Assembly (NCBI GenBank): GCA_016840095.1
Contig: JAEOSZ010000026.1
Span: 1-64,000 of the forward strand
DNA from: Candidatus Heimdallarchaeota archaeon
GTDB taxonomy: Archaea > Asgardarchaeota > Heimdallarchaeia > Heimdallarchaeales > Heimdallarchaeaceae
Length of the DNA: 64,000 nt
Direction: 5' to 3'
The position numbers and the translations under genes were made by a program. Every line of letters starts with the position of its first letter. The first letter of the stretch is position 1. The notes under the pieces are model-generated. The model made no database searches. It was not told the DNA's origin and worked only from the letters and a program-made list of their open reading frames with translations. Below are positions 15,867 to 28,699 of the stretch, piece by piece.

Positions 15867-16259
15867 ATGGGGGACCCAAATAAGAAGATTGCTTCATATA
15901 TTGTGAGTTTTGTAGAAAAATTTTTCCCAAAGCATGAAGAATCGATACACAGTGGCCTATTTCTGCTTTCTAATGAAAACGAAGCACTAAAAATACTAGA
16001 CTGGTATTTTAATGGATATTCAGTTATTTCTGAAACAGTTTCATCTCACATTCAAAACTTGTGTAAGGATAAAACAGTTCAGTTTACTCAGGGTGGAAAG
16101 TATGAACTAGTGGACGACTATGGTGAAGTATCAGACTATGACTTAAAAGAAATTACAAAACATCTTGAGGATGCTTTAGCTGAATATGATTCGGGAATGC
16201 AAATTGTACAAAGTGCTCAAAAGCTTTACTCAGCAAAAAATATAGGAATTGGTTGCTGA
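15867..16259 (+). CDS. uncharacterised small acidic protein, 130 aa
   Basis: A 130-residue soluble, acidic, mostly helical protein starting MGDPNKKIASYIVSF and ending NIGIGC. No family recognised. A TATA-like TTTTTATTAG lies about 25-30 bases before the ATG, so the message may be leaderless. It converges with the HD phosphohydrolase with a five-base gap. The clear start, its own promoter and ordinary codon use support a real gene. Confidence 0.65.
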   Translation: MGDPNKKIASYIVSFVEKFFPKHEESIHSGLFLLSNENEALKILDWYFNGYSVISETVSSHIQNLCKDKTVQFTQGGKYELVDDYGEVSDYDLKEITKHLEDALAEYDSGMQIVQSAQKLYSAKNIGIGC

Positions 16260-16264
16260 GCAAC

Positions 16265-17641
16265 TCAGTATGAAGTCACTGAAACATCCTTGTCTTTAGA
16301 TGATGTTTGTGGTCTTATCTTTTTCCAAATTTTCTTAATTTTCTCTGCATCATTTGGATGAGCATAAACTCTTACTAGTGTAAAAAGAGATCTATAGGCT
16401 CTTGGTCCTGCAAAAGTTGTTATATAAGATGTTGTGTTTAAGGCTTCATTAAGTGTGAATGATTTTGAACCAGGTCGAATCTTTTCATAAGGGTCGTAGA
16501 TGTAGATATTTGAAGCTTGGAATTCTTGTTCATTTATTGTGGATAATTTGTATGTAGAATCTATTTTCATATCATATTTCAATGAAATTTTATTTTCCTC
16601 AGCATGACTCAGAATCTTCTTAATGAAAGATTCCTGTGCGGTTATATTACAAAGATCTTCTACACCTACACCTAAATTATCAGCAGTTGATTCATCAATG
16701 ATCTTTTCCCAAACGGACTTGTAGAGCCTACGATCGAATAAATCCTTGACTAATGATTTGGCAACAGCTAAATCAGGGGAATCTTTAGAAAATATTTCAC
16801 CAACAAGAGTATATTCGTTTAAGTATGTATACTCAGCCAAGTCATTTGTTCGTTCAATGAGATTTAGTGGCTCACAAGCTTCTCTTAGCATTTCATGAAT
16901 TGTTATATCAGCAGCTCTTGATGTTTTGTGGAAATAGACATTCTTATACTCAAAGAATCGACCGATTAGCGATGAGTAAATATCATCTAAACATTTCCAG
17001 TTATAGTGAATTGCATCCTTTCTGAGGTGCTTTTGGATTGTTGTATTGTTAATTATTCGATTAACAGCAATTATACCAAAATGTAGTGTTCCAGCAAAGA
17101 AAGAATCTCTAAGCATGAAATCTAGTCTGTCTGCTCCAAGCGCTCCTTGAATAAGAGGATGCATAATGAAGTTTTCTCCATCCCAGATTTTCATAAGTTC
17201 TTCAGGAGAGGTAAATTCTTCAATGAAGGGTTTGAGAAACTCTGAATTAATGATTTTATCTCGATGAACATCATGTCCATGAGGTGCGTCAGGATATACT
17301 CGTTTGAAAACTACATCATCATATGTGTGACTAAAAGGACCATGACCTATATCATGTAAAAGCCCTGCTAAACGCGCTAATTGAGTTTTCTCTACTACAT
17401 CATCAAATTCTCTATAAACTTCTTCTGCATATTTACCAGCTAGATGCATAACACCCACACTATGGGTAAATCTAGAATGAATAGCTGAAGGATAAACTTG
17501 TCTAACTCCTGATAGTTGGCTGATCCATCTTAATCTTTGAAAGATGGGACTGTCTATGATTTTGTTCTCAATATCTGTCATGCGTATTTCATCGTAGATG
17601 GGATCTCGAATTGTACGTGTAAAATTCAGCACTTTTGTCAT
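16265..17641 (-). CDS. HD-domain phosphohydrolase, SAMHD1/dGTPase-like
   Basis: A 458-residue HD-superfamily phosphohydrolase of the dNTPase type. It begins with the typical RTIRDPIYDEIRMTDIE. The metal site is visible as HSRFTHSVGVMHLAG, LLHDIGHGPFSH and later GADRLDFMLRDS, giving the H-HD-D set. These enzymes hydrolyse dNTPs or act as nucleotide phosphohydrolases and can control nucleotide pools. The ATG start at 17641 is clear. The substrate is not predictable from motifs. Confidence 0.88.
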   Translation of the reverse strand: MTKVLNFTRTIRDPIYDEIRMTDIENKIIDSPIFQRLRWISQLSGVRQVYPSAIHSRFTHSVGVMHLAGKYAEEVYREFDDVVEKTQLARLAGLLHDIGHGPFSHTYDDVVFKRVYPDAPHGHDVHRDKIINSEFLKPFIEEFTSPEELMKIWDGENFIMHPLIQGALGADRLDFMLRDSFFAGTLHFGIIAVNRIINNTTIQKHLRKDAIHYNWKCLDDIYSSLIGRFFEYKNVYFHKTSRAADITIHEMLREACEPLNLIERTNDLAEYTYLNEYTLVGEIFSKDSPDLAVAKSLVKDLFDRRLYKSVWEKIIDESTADNLGVGVEDLCNITAQESFIKKILSHAEENKISLKYDMKIDSTYKLSTINEQEFQASNIYIYDPYEKIRPGSKSFTLNEALNTTSYITTFAGPRAYRSLFTLVRVYAHPNDAEKIKKIWKKIRPQTSSKDKDVSVTSY

Positions 17642-17800
17642 AGAAATTCCTCACAATACTTATTGCTTATTTAATAATACAACCTTTTAATCTTTTTGCT
17701 TTTAAATAAAACTACGACAAAATTAATTGTGCGGCGTCTAGCGGCATTTCTAGCTATTTTAGCTTAAAATAAATGGGTAGAATGTCGATTTTAAACATGA

Positions 17801-17877
17801 TGGTGGACCGACCGGGATTTGAACCCGGGGCTACCTCATTGCGAACGAAGCGATCTGCCAGGCTGATCTACCGGCCC
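17801..17877 (-). tRNA. tRNA-Ala (anticodon CGC)
   Basis: A 77-nt cloverleaf with acceptor GGGCCGG/TCGGTCC that includes the G3:U70 pair, the alanine identity element. The anticodon loop TTCGCAA gives CGC. T stem CCGGG/CCCGG, discriminator A, and encoded CCA. No intron. Confidence 0.95.
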
Positions 17878-17981
17878 GAATGTTATACCTTCAAATATGA
17901 CAATTAATAAATTTTAGTTCGTAAATAGAATACTGCATTTACGACTTAGAAAAAGATTAACTAGGATGAATAAGCAATATT

Positions 17982-18395
17982 CTATCCAGAGCTCTTTATT
18001 CTCATAATCTTGCTTTTACCAATAGCTTTCCAATATTCGACTTCTGCTCCTTCTTGAATTTGAGCTTTCATCTCTTCATCATCTGGTAGTGCTGTCTCAA
18101 ATGTTTCATATGATTCAAGATCCATTATTTGAACACTATCTCCACCAACAGAAATAACTTGGGCATTTCTTTTATCAATAATAGGAGATTGGAGCTTTAA
18201 GTCACCAGGAATGGAGATTTCAGTTTTACTTCCTGTAAATATATTCTCAATTTTCATCCTACATTTAGTGTGTCCATGTTTGCCACTTTTTGATTTTTCA
18301 ATCGAACGTACAAGGAATACTTCATCATTTTGAATTATATGATTGCCTTCCTTTATTTGGCTAGCTCTAACAGGTGTAATATCAAATTCTGACAT
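17982..18395 (-). CDS. eif5a: translation factor aIF5A
   Basis: Archaeal IF5A/EF-P-type factor that aids peptide-bond formation at difficult sequences. The loop KSKSGKHGHTKCRM holds the lysine (about residue 39) that is modified to deoxyhypusine or hypusine. An N-terminal KOW-like domain is followed by an OB domain. Length (137) is normal. It lies about 180 bases after uS12 on the same strand, and may have its own promoter. Confidence 0.97.
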   Translation of the reverse strand: MSEFDITPVRASQIKEGNHIIQNDEVFLVRSIEKSKSGKHGHTKCRMKIENIFTGSKTEISIPGDLKLQSPIIDKRNAQVISVGGDSVQIMDLESYETFETALPDDEEMKAQIQEGAEVEYWKAIGKSKIMRIKSSG

Positions 18396-18574
18396 TTTTT
18401 GATCCTCTTTGAAAGTTCTATTCTAATTATATGTATGTTCATTTGATGTTCTATATTTAAAGGATTTTGGTAACCAATTTTGTTTTAATTGATGCACATA
18501 GTAGTTTAATGTAAAAACCAACTAAAAACTAAAAGTATGTATAAAGAATAAAAAGAAGAACCAATCAAGAAAAT

Positions 18575-19018
18575 TTATCTTTGTGGTTTTGGCTTCCTAC
18601 CGATGACAATCTGTTTTAAGGCAACTCCATTAACATGAGTAACTTGCCATTTAACACCAGGAATGTCTCCCATAGCTCCCTTCTGAGCTCCACCAATACT
18701 GCAAACAATAACTTCATCATGTTCGTCAATGTATAATAACCCACCATCGTGAGGGACAAAAGCACCTACTTGTTTACCATTCTTAGCAAGTCTGACTCTT
18801 ACACATTTTCTCAAAGCTGAATTTGGTTGTTTGCTCTCAACACCGTATTTTTCAACAACAATACCTCTTGCAGCTGGAGCTCCCTCTAATGGATCTGTTT
18901 TCTTATCCAATCTTAACATTCGTCTTTTATACTGCATATCTTTCCATCTGAAGTGTTTTCTCTTATTCTTCAGTTTTCTTGCAGCGAATTCGCCTTTCGG
19001 ACTTTTTGAACCTGTCAT
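18575..19018 (-). CDS. rps12: small-subunit ribosomal protein uS12
   Basis: uS12, the decoding-centre protein. It has the conserved [15 protein letters not shown] and [19 protein letters not shown] segments and archaeal/eukaryotic N-terminus [13 protein letters not shown]. Length 147. uS7 and translation factor genes that usually follow in archaea are absent; aIF5A comes next. Two membrane-protein genes separate it from rpoA2. Confidence 0.97.
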   Translation of the reverse strand: MTGSKSPKGEFAARKLKNKRKHFRWKDMQYKRRMLRLDKKTDPLEGAPAARGIVVEKYGVESKQPNSALRKCVRVRLAKNGKQVGAFVPHDGGLLYIDEHDEVIVCSIGGAQKGAMGDIPGVKWQVTHVNGVALKQIVIGRKPKPQR

Positions 19019-19109
19019 TTAATCACTTTGATTTGTTAATACTTCAAAGGTAAACCCGAAGTAAGTCATTTCTTCAAGTGTTTCCTCTTGGATTTCATTA
19101 AAAAACTTT

Positions 19110-19124
19110 TGATGTTAAACATCA
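19110..19124. promoter_or_regulatory. palindrome between uS12 and a membrane protein
   Basis: TGATGT-TAA-ACATCA, a 6-bp dyad in the 221-base divergent intergenic region. It lies about 90 bases from the uS12 start and 115 from the membrane-protein start. It could be an operator; it may be chance in AT-rich DNA. Confidence 0.25.
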
Positions 19125-19239
19125 TTTGAATTTATTGGGTTTACTTGATTATTAACTGCTTTTATGAGAAAATAGAGTGTGTTTGATGAAGGATATAATT
19201 TCTGTGGTGTATATAAGTTATATTTTCTTTAAATGAGTA

Positions 19240-20460
19240 ATGGGGAAAAGAGCTCTGCTGGTATTAGTACTAGCTATTCTGTTTGCAAGTCAAATTGCAG
19301 AAGGATCGGTAAACGAAATAGAAATAGATGAAATTAGGGTATTAGAAAGAGAAAAAGAAGTATTTGTATATCTAAGAAACCTACCAAGACCATTAGGTTT
19401 TCGTGTATGGATAAATAGTGAGGAAGTAACAGAAAATTGTAGAGTACGTTTCGATTCCAAACTATTAAATACGGAAAGTATTTTATTAATAGGTTTACCT
19501 CAGAATGTTCTAAATACATCTAATGAGCTGTTCATCACTTTTTATGATGAAACGTTCTCTAAGAATTTCACGGAAACATTTGACTTCTTACCAAAGAAAT
19601 GGTTTGATATGAATTGGCCTTTAACAATTGGTGTTATTGTTGGATTAATAGTTTTATTCTTTGTTGGTTCGCGAAAAATGATCAAAAAAGGAAAATCAGC
19701 TGATGGTATAACTGCAAACCCAATAACAAAAACAACAACTTATAATGAAATGATGGTAAAAACAGTTTTAGTTCTCATAATTTCTATAGGTTTATTCATT
19801 TATGTTTCGTACCATCCATATTTCCGTTATCCTCAATTAATTTCTTCTAGCTGGGGATTATTCTATGATATATTACATTTCTTTTCGTTAGGGTGCTTTT
19901 ATGTTGCCATTGCTGGTTTTTCCTATCATGTTCTTCGTTTTGCTTTTGGTTTAGAAAGAAAACCAGCACCTAATTCTTCAATTAAACAGATTGGATCTTT
20001 TCACTATTATTTTAGGAAGATATTAGGTGGAACAGATCAGATTAATGAAAAATTGAATAAAGAGAAACATCCATCAATTGTAGTTATAAGTAAAACACTA
20101 CTCATTATCACAGTATTCTTTACACTGCGGATTATACTATTGTTGCTTCTAAATACTCTCTACACATATTACCCATCAAATTTCATGTTAGTATTAAATA
20201 ATGAAGGAATCAATACACACTCAATATATGGATGGCTAGGAGTACTTCTTCAGGTTTTAACTATAGTCTTTCTAATAAGTATGGCAATAAGCTTCTTTGT
20301 TTCTTTAAACACCATATATACCATTTATTTCAGAAATACATCAAAGAAAAAGAAAACCAAGAGATATAATCAGATTTTCCGGATAATTCTACCATTGATA
20401 TTCTATGGTCTTTATCAATTAACGGAGACTATTCTCTCGAATACTAATTTTCAGATTTAA
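19240..20460 (+). CDS. membrane protein with extracytoplasmic domain, unknown
   Basis: A 406-residue protein. It has a signal sequence (ALLVLVLAILFASQIAEG), an outside domain of about 100 beta-rich residues, and a first membrane helix at about 128-147. A basic linker then leads to about five further hydrophobic helices (about 170-190, 205-235, 285-310, 330-365, 380-400). No family recognised. The promoter GTATATAAG about 30 bases upstream suggests a leaderless message. Its last 17 bases overlap the 3' end of the convergent gene, so the two antisense transcripts overlap. Confidence 0.65.
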   Translation: MGKRALLVLVLAILFASQIAEGSVNEIEIDEIRVLEREKEVFVYLRNLPRPLGFRVWINSEEVTENCRVRFDSKLLNTESILLIGLPQNVLNTSNELFITFYDETFSKNFTETFDFLPKKWFDMNWPLTIGVIVGLIVLFFVGSRKMIKKGKSADGITANPITKTTTYNEMMVKTVLVLIISIGLFIYVSYHPYFRYPQLISSSWGLFYDILHFFSLGCFYVAIAGFSYHVLRFAFGLERKPAPNSSIKQIGSFHYYFRKILGGTDQINEKLNKEKHPSIVVISKTLLIITVFFTLRIILLLLLNTLYTYYPSNFMLVLNNEGINTHSIYGWLGVLLQVLTIVFLISMAISFFVSLNTIYTIYFRNTSKKKKTKRYNQIFRIILPLIFYGLYQLTETILSNTNFQI

Positions 20461-21544
20461 TTACTTTAACCTTCTTAATATACTGATTAGTATGTTTCTT
20501 GCTTTCTTCTACATTTTCTGGTTGTATTGCATCAGCTACCTCAATAAGAAACTTTTCATTAGCTTGTTCTGACATTTTATTTCTTTTCTTTCTGTAAAAT
20601 ACGCCATAAAGTGCAAATAGAAAAGTAAAAACAGCCATACCTACGATTATATAATCTGTAGCACTCCCGAAAATACTATTATCAGGAACTTCCTCATTCT
20701 CATTTGCTATTTGATTGTCATAACCAACCGATTGATCCAAATTTTCTATTTCTAGATGGTAATAACAGATCTCATGAACATCTTCTTCAATACTAGAAGT
20801 AAAATTGTAGTAATAATCGATATCATAAGTATATAAGTATAGTAATCCTTTTTCTATATCAAAAACTGATTTAGTTACAAACTCAAGAGTCTCAAGTAAG
20901 CTTTCTTCTTCATTGATGAATCTATTATCCTCAATGAATCTAAATTCGTTATAAGTTATAGTTACAGTAAAGAGTTTATCACTCAAGAAGTATCTACGAG
21001 ATTCAGTGTTATTGACAATGATTGAATAGTTATCCCCCATATCTGTATAATAATCAATTACGTTAAAGTACTCTTCTACTTCCCTTGCATACTTATAATA
21101 TTCTTCTAATGTAATGAATAGACCTGTACTATTTTCAAAAAGAGCAGGAAGTGTAAAAAAATCACCATAATGAAGATTTTTCTGCCCTAAATAGATATCA
21201 TCCAAATTATAAATAATTGAGTCGTTGTTTAAAATGATATCAAACCAGTCTCCATCAGCTCTATAATTAATTTCAAAGTCATTCGGATTATTGGTAACTT
21301 TAAGTTGAACTAAATCTCCTTGAGAAACGTTTATTTCTCCGATTCGTGAATTATAATAATATTCAGGTTTATTACCCTTCCACTCAAGAGTGCTTACTTT
21401 CCAGTCAACTGTTGTTCCTACAGAGAAAAAGTCTGAATAAAGCAAACCTTCCGATAAACTATAAGCTTTACTAGAAGGTGTAAAAGCTAAAAGTGCAATA
21501 ATAAATAATACTGATAGTTCCCCATTTTTTTGAGTGAGTACCAT
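20444..21544 (-). CDS. secreted, membrane-anchored protein, unknown
   Basis: A 366-residue protein with an N-terminal hydrophobic signal (LFIIALLAFTPSSKA), a large extracytoplasmic part rich in Tyr, Asp and Asn with several N-x-S/T sites, then a C-terminal membrane helix (about 297-317) and a basic cytoplasmic tail. This is the layout of type I surface proteins. No family recognised. It converges on and overlaps the neighbouring membrane gene by 17 bases. Both lie between rpoA2 and uS12. Confidence 0.65.
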   Translation of the reverse strand: MVLTQKNGELSVLFIIALLAFTPSSKAYSLSEGLLYSDFFSVGTTVDWKVSTLEWKGNKPEYYYNSRIGEINVSQGDLVQLKVTNNPNDFEINYRADGDWFDIILNNDSIIYNLDDIYLGQKNLHYGDFFTLPALFENSTGLFITLEEYYKYAREVEEYFNVIDYYTDMGDNYSIIVNNTESRRYFLSDKLFTVTITYNEFRFIEDNRFINEEESLLETLEFVTKSVFDIEKGLLYLYTYDIDYYYNFTSSIEEDVHEICYYHLEIENLDQSVGYDNQIANENEEVPDNSIFGSATDYIIVGMAVFTFLFALYGVFYRKKRNKMSEQANEKFLIEVADAIQPENVEESKKHTNQYIKKVKVIKSEN

Positions 21545-21679
21545 TTAACCACCCACTCTCTTCTTATCAAAACCATCCTATTTATAGCTAACAAAAATCT
21601 GAAGACTATCTAAACTTAAAGGGTTAAATAATGCTCTTTGATAAAAACAAACGAAAAATAGAAGTGAGATAAAGAATAA

Positions 21680-25578
<3,899 letters not shown>

Positions 25579-25807
25579 TTCATAACTCCAAAAACTTTGA
25601 ATCTCCACACTAATGTGATTACTCTTTACTCAATGCATTTTGTAATTGATAAAAAGCTTTTGATTACAAACCAATTCTTACAAGCTGAAATTCCATTCTA
25701 GATGTGTTTAATTAAGTTGAACAGAATTCTGTAAATCCTCATAATTTATTAAGTCATTTAAAAATTATTACACAAGAAAGTGAAACAAGAAAATCACGGT
25801 GATATTC

Positions 25808-26734
25808 ATGATTATTGATGGAAGAAAGTTTTCGCAAGAGTATACTGATAAAGTGCTTAAACCTCGTTGTGATATTTTCAAAGAAAAATACAAAAAAGTA
25901 CCAAAGTTATCTACAATAATTGTAGGTGAAGATCCTGCTTCAGAATCTTATCGAAGAATAAGAGAGAAGTTTTTTGCAAACCTTTGTGTTGATTCTCCTG
26001 CTCTTCAACTGCCAGAAGAAACAACAGAGAAGGAGCTTTTAGATATTATAGATAAACAGAATAACGATGACAGTATAGATGGAATACTTGTCCAATTACC
26101 TCTGCCTAAACACATGGACGAAGATAAGATAATAGAAAGTATCTCTCCAGATAAAGATATTGAAGGTTTGTCTCCTGGAAATGTATATGCTTGGACAAAA
26201 TCTACCCCTAACCTAATTCCCGCAACAGCTCTTGGCGCACTTGCCCTCTTGAAACATTACCAGATTCCTTTACATGGTAAGCATGCTGTTGTAGTTGGAA
26301 GAAGCATGATAATTGGCAAACCTATAGCACATCTTCTTTTGAGAGAGCATGCTACAGTAACAATTTGTCATTCAAGATCAAAACCACTTGAGAAATATAC
26401 TAAAGAAGCAGATATACTCATTGCAGCTGTTGGTCGTGCTCATCTGATCAAGAAGGGTATGGTGAAAAAAGATGTTGCAATTATTGATGTGGGAGTTAAT
26501 TTTGAAGATGGTAAACTAATGGGAGATACAGACTTTGATGATTTAAAAGATGATGTAGACTATATTTCTCCTGTACCTGGAGGAAGTGGTCCCGCAACTG
26601 TAGCTATGTTAGCAAGCAATTTACTTCTAGCTTTTGAACTTAAACAAGCAAAGGATGATGTCAATCTTCAGAAGTGTTTGAGAGAATACTACGCTGATTA
26701 TGAGGCAAAAGGAGACAAAGATACTTGTATTTAG
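25808..26734 (+). CDS. folD: FolD-like methylenetetrahydrofolate dehydrogenase, divergent active site
   Basis: A FolD family protein (5,10-methylene-H4folate dehydrogenase/cyclohydrolase). IDGRK starts it. GEDPASESY, VQLPLPKH, the Rossmann motif VVVGRSMIIGKPIAHLL and YISPVPGGSGPATVAML are clear. Several catalytic positions differ from the usual enzyme. The YxxxK lysine is Arg (Tyr48, Arg52), KDVDG is KDIEG (Glu119), and the PCTPxG motif reads PATALG. The cyclohydrolase step may therefore be lost or the cofactor changed. GTG 25799 belongs to the ribosome-binding site; ATG 25808 gives 308 residues. It probably shares a transcript with the next gene. Confidence 0.88.
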   Translation: MIIDGRKFSQEYTDKVLKPRCDIFKEKYKKVPKLSTIIVGEDPASESYRRIREKFFANLCVDSPALQLPEETTEKELLDIIDKQNNDDSIDGILVQLPLPKHMDEDKIIESISPDKDIEGLSPGNVYAWTKSTPNLIPATALGALALLKHYQIPLHGKHAVVVGRSMIIGKPIAHLLLREHATVTICHSRSKPLEKYTKEADILIAAVGRAHLIKKGMVKKDVAIIDVGVNFEDGKLMGDTDFDDLKDDVDYISPVPGGSGPATVAMLASNLLLAFELKQAKDDVNLQKCLREYYADYEAKGDKDTCI

Positions 26735-26775
26735 TACAAGAAAACTATTTAGAGGAAAGCATCTAGATTATAGCA

Positions 26776-27126
26776 ATGAAAGAGCCTACACTCACTACCA
26801 CTCTCGAAGTAGATGGTCAAGAGTATCATATAACTGCAGTTTTTTTGGAAAATGCAGTTTCTATTTTTATTTATGATGAAACTCCTAGACTGGGGACTTT
26901 GGCAATTTCTGTACCGGGTACAGATATTATGCAAGCTTCAACGCTTTATGTTACTGGATCATCAGATGCACATTTTGTAAGAATGTTGGGTGAAAGATTT
27001 GCTTCACGAATTCAGAAATTAGTTTTAATATCAATTAGTTTGAAAGAAATTTCAAACGATTTAATTCTGAAAATAATGCAACAAACAGAACAACTTCTTT
27101 TTGAAGAAAAAAGTGAAAAAGAGTAA
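26776..27126 (+). CDS. small protein resembling proteasome chaperone PAC3/PAC4
   Basis: A 116-residue single-domain alpha/beta protein. Its order of strands and motifs matches eukaryotic PAC3 (PSMG3) as I recall it: a first strand pair ending ITAVFLENAVSIFIYD, then RLGTLAISVP, a strand and helix STLYVTGSSDAHFVRMLGERFAS, then a hydrophobic strand KLVLISISLKEIS and a C-terminal helix. The similarity is at pattern level and needs a profile search. It follows folD by 41 bases on the same strand. A PAC2-family chaperone is also encoded in this window at 9595. If not PAC3-like, it is an uncharacterised small protein. Confidence 0.55.
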   Translation: MKEPTLTTTLEVDGQEYHITAVFLENAVSIFIYDETPRLGTLAISVPGTDIMQASTLYVTGSSDAHFVRMLGERFASRIQKLVLISISLKEISNDLILKIMQQTEQLLFEEKSEKE

Positions 27127-27145
27127 AGGAAAAAACCCTTTACGA

Positions 27146-28474
27146 TTATTTTAGTATAGATAAACCCGGATACAATGGGAATTGCTTTGTTAGTTCAAGA
27201 ATGTCTTCTTTAACTTTGTGAGCTACTTCTACACTTCCTTTTGCTTTAATTACCTTTGAAAGACCTTCTGCTATTACTTTCATTTCTGATTCTTTCATTC
27301 CTCTGGAGGTAATTGCAGGGGTTCCAAGTCTTAATCCAGATGGATGGAATGGACTTGAAGGTTCATATGGAACTGTATTCTTGTTTAAGGTTATACCTGC
27401 TTCATCTAAAGCTGTTTGAATAGGGCCACCTTTACCAGTTAGGTCTTCAGGACGCAAATCTATGAGAATAAGGTGGTTATCTGTTCCATTTGTTACTAAT
27501 TTTATATCAAGAGCCATTAGTTCATCTGCTAGTACAGCTGCATTCTTCACGATTTGTTTAGCATAATCCTTAAATTCGGGTTTCATGGCTTCTGCAAATG
27601 CAACAGCTTTTGCTGCAGTAGCATGGTCATGAGGTCCTCCTTGAAGACCAGGAAATACAGCTGAATCTATTAATCGAGCTAGAGTAAATGGTTCTCCTGC
27701 TTTGGTTTTCTTCTCAGGATGGTGAATCTCGTGCAACCTATCTTCTATTTTACACATTATAATTGCACCACGTGGTCCTCTTAGACTTTTGTGGGTTGTA
27801 GTTGTTACAACATCAGTAAAAGGAAAAGGACTTTCATGAACACCACCAGCGATCAAACCCGAAATATGTGAAATATCAGCAAGTTGGTAAGCATCAACTT
27901 CTTCTGCAATTTCTTGGAAAGCTTTGAAGTCTATCTTTCTAGGATATGCAGTTAAACCGGAGATAATCATTTCTGGATTCTCTTTTTTAGCTAGCTCATG
28001 AATAACTCCCATATCTAGCATTTCTGTCTCTTTATCAACATCATAGCTAACACAAGTATAGTTCTTACCTGAGAAATTCACATGGCTTCCATGGGTAAGA
28101 TGACCACCTGATGTGAGGCTAAAACCTAGGAATTTATCCTTTAGGTTTAACAAAGCGAAGAAAACGGCCTGATTAGCTGGAGAACCAGAATAAGGTTGAA
28201 CATTGACATGTTCAGCACCAAAGAGTTTCTTAGCACGTTCTATTGCTAGAATCTCTACTTCATCAACAATTTCATTACCACCATAATATCTCTTCTTAGG
28301 ATAACCTTCAGAGTATTTATTGGTAAAAACGCTACCCATGGTCTGAAGAACGGACCGATAGGTGTAATTTTCAGAAGGAATTAGTTCTATACCTTCTTCT
28401 TGTCGCTTTAGTTCTCGTAGAAGCATATCAGCTATTTCTGGATCGGAATTAGCAACATCATTCATTAAATTCAT
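27146..28474 (-). CDS. glyA: serine hydroxymethyltransferase
   Basis: A PLP enzyme that interconverts serine and glycine while loading a one-carbon unit on a tetrahydropterin. IELIPSENYTYRSVLQTMGS and NVQPYSGSPANQAV lie near the start. The PLP lysine is in VVTTTTHKSLRGPRGA, and GLQGGPHDHATAAKAVAF follows. Length 442 is normal. It converges with the PAC3-like gene and fits functionally with folD and the glycine decarboxylase genes further right. Confidence 0.96.
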   Translation of the reverse strand: MNLMNDVANSDPEIADMLLRELKRQEEGIELIPSENYTYRSVLQTMGSVFTNKYSEGYPKKRYYGGNEIVDEVEILAIERAKKLFGAEHVNVQPYSGSPANQAVFFALLNLKDKFLGFSLTSGGHLTHGSHVNFSGKNYTCVSYDVDKETEMLDMGVIHELAKKENPEMIISGLTAYPRKIDFKAFQEIAEEVDAYQLADISHISGLIAGGVHESPFPFTDVVTTTTHKSLRGPRGAIIMCKIEDRLHEIHHPEKKTKAGEPFTLARLIDSAVFPGLQGGPHDHATAAKAVAFAEAMKPEFKDYAKQIVKNAAVLADELMALDIKLVTNGTDNHLILIDLRPEDLTGKGGPIQTALDEAGITLNKNTVPYEPSSPFHPSGLRLGTPAITSRGMKESEMKVIAEGLSKVIKAKGSVEVAHKVKEDILELTKQFPLYPGLSILK

Positions 28475-28557
28475 AATTTATCCTCAGAAGAACAACAAAG
28501 CGTTTTCTTTAAATATCTTTTTCAATCGCACTACAACGCGAAAAAATAGTTTCTGAA

Positions 28558-28595
28558 AATCTTACCACAAGAATTTATTTTTGTGTGGTAAGATT
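28558..28595. repeat. dispersed dyad repeat, copy B
   Basis: AATCTTACCACA, 14 AT-rich bases, TGTGGTAAGATT: a perfect 12-bp inverted repeat. Its inner 9-bp arms TCTTACCAC/GTGGTAAGA are spaced 16 bases apart exactly as in copy A at 2703-2736. It lies in the divergent intergenic region between glyA (84 bases away) and the D-aminopeptidase gene (104 bases away). Confidence 0.65.
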
Positions 28596-28699
28596 CCCAC
28601 ACCCTATGTCGCTTTGTTCATCTATTCTGGTATTCATTTCTTTCTTGAATGACTCTTTTATTCTTTCTTTCTTCTCTTTTCTTACCTTAGAGTGATATT

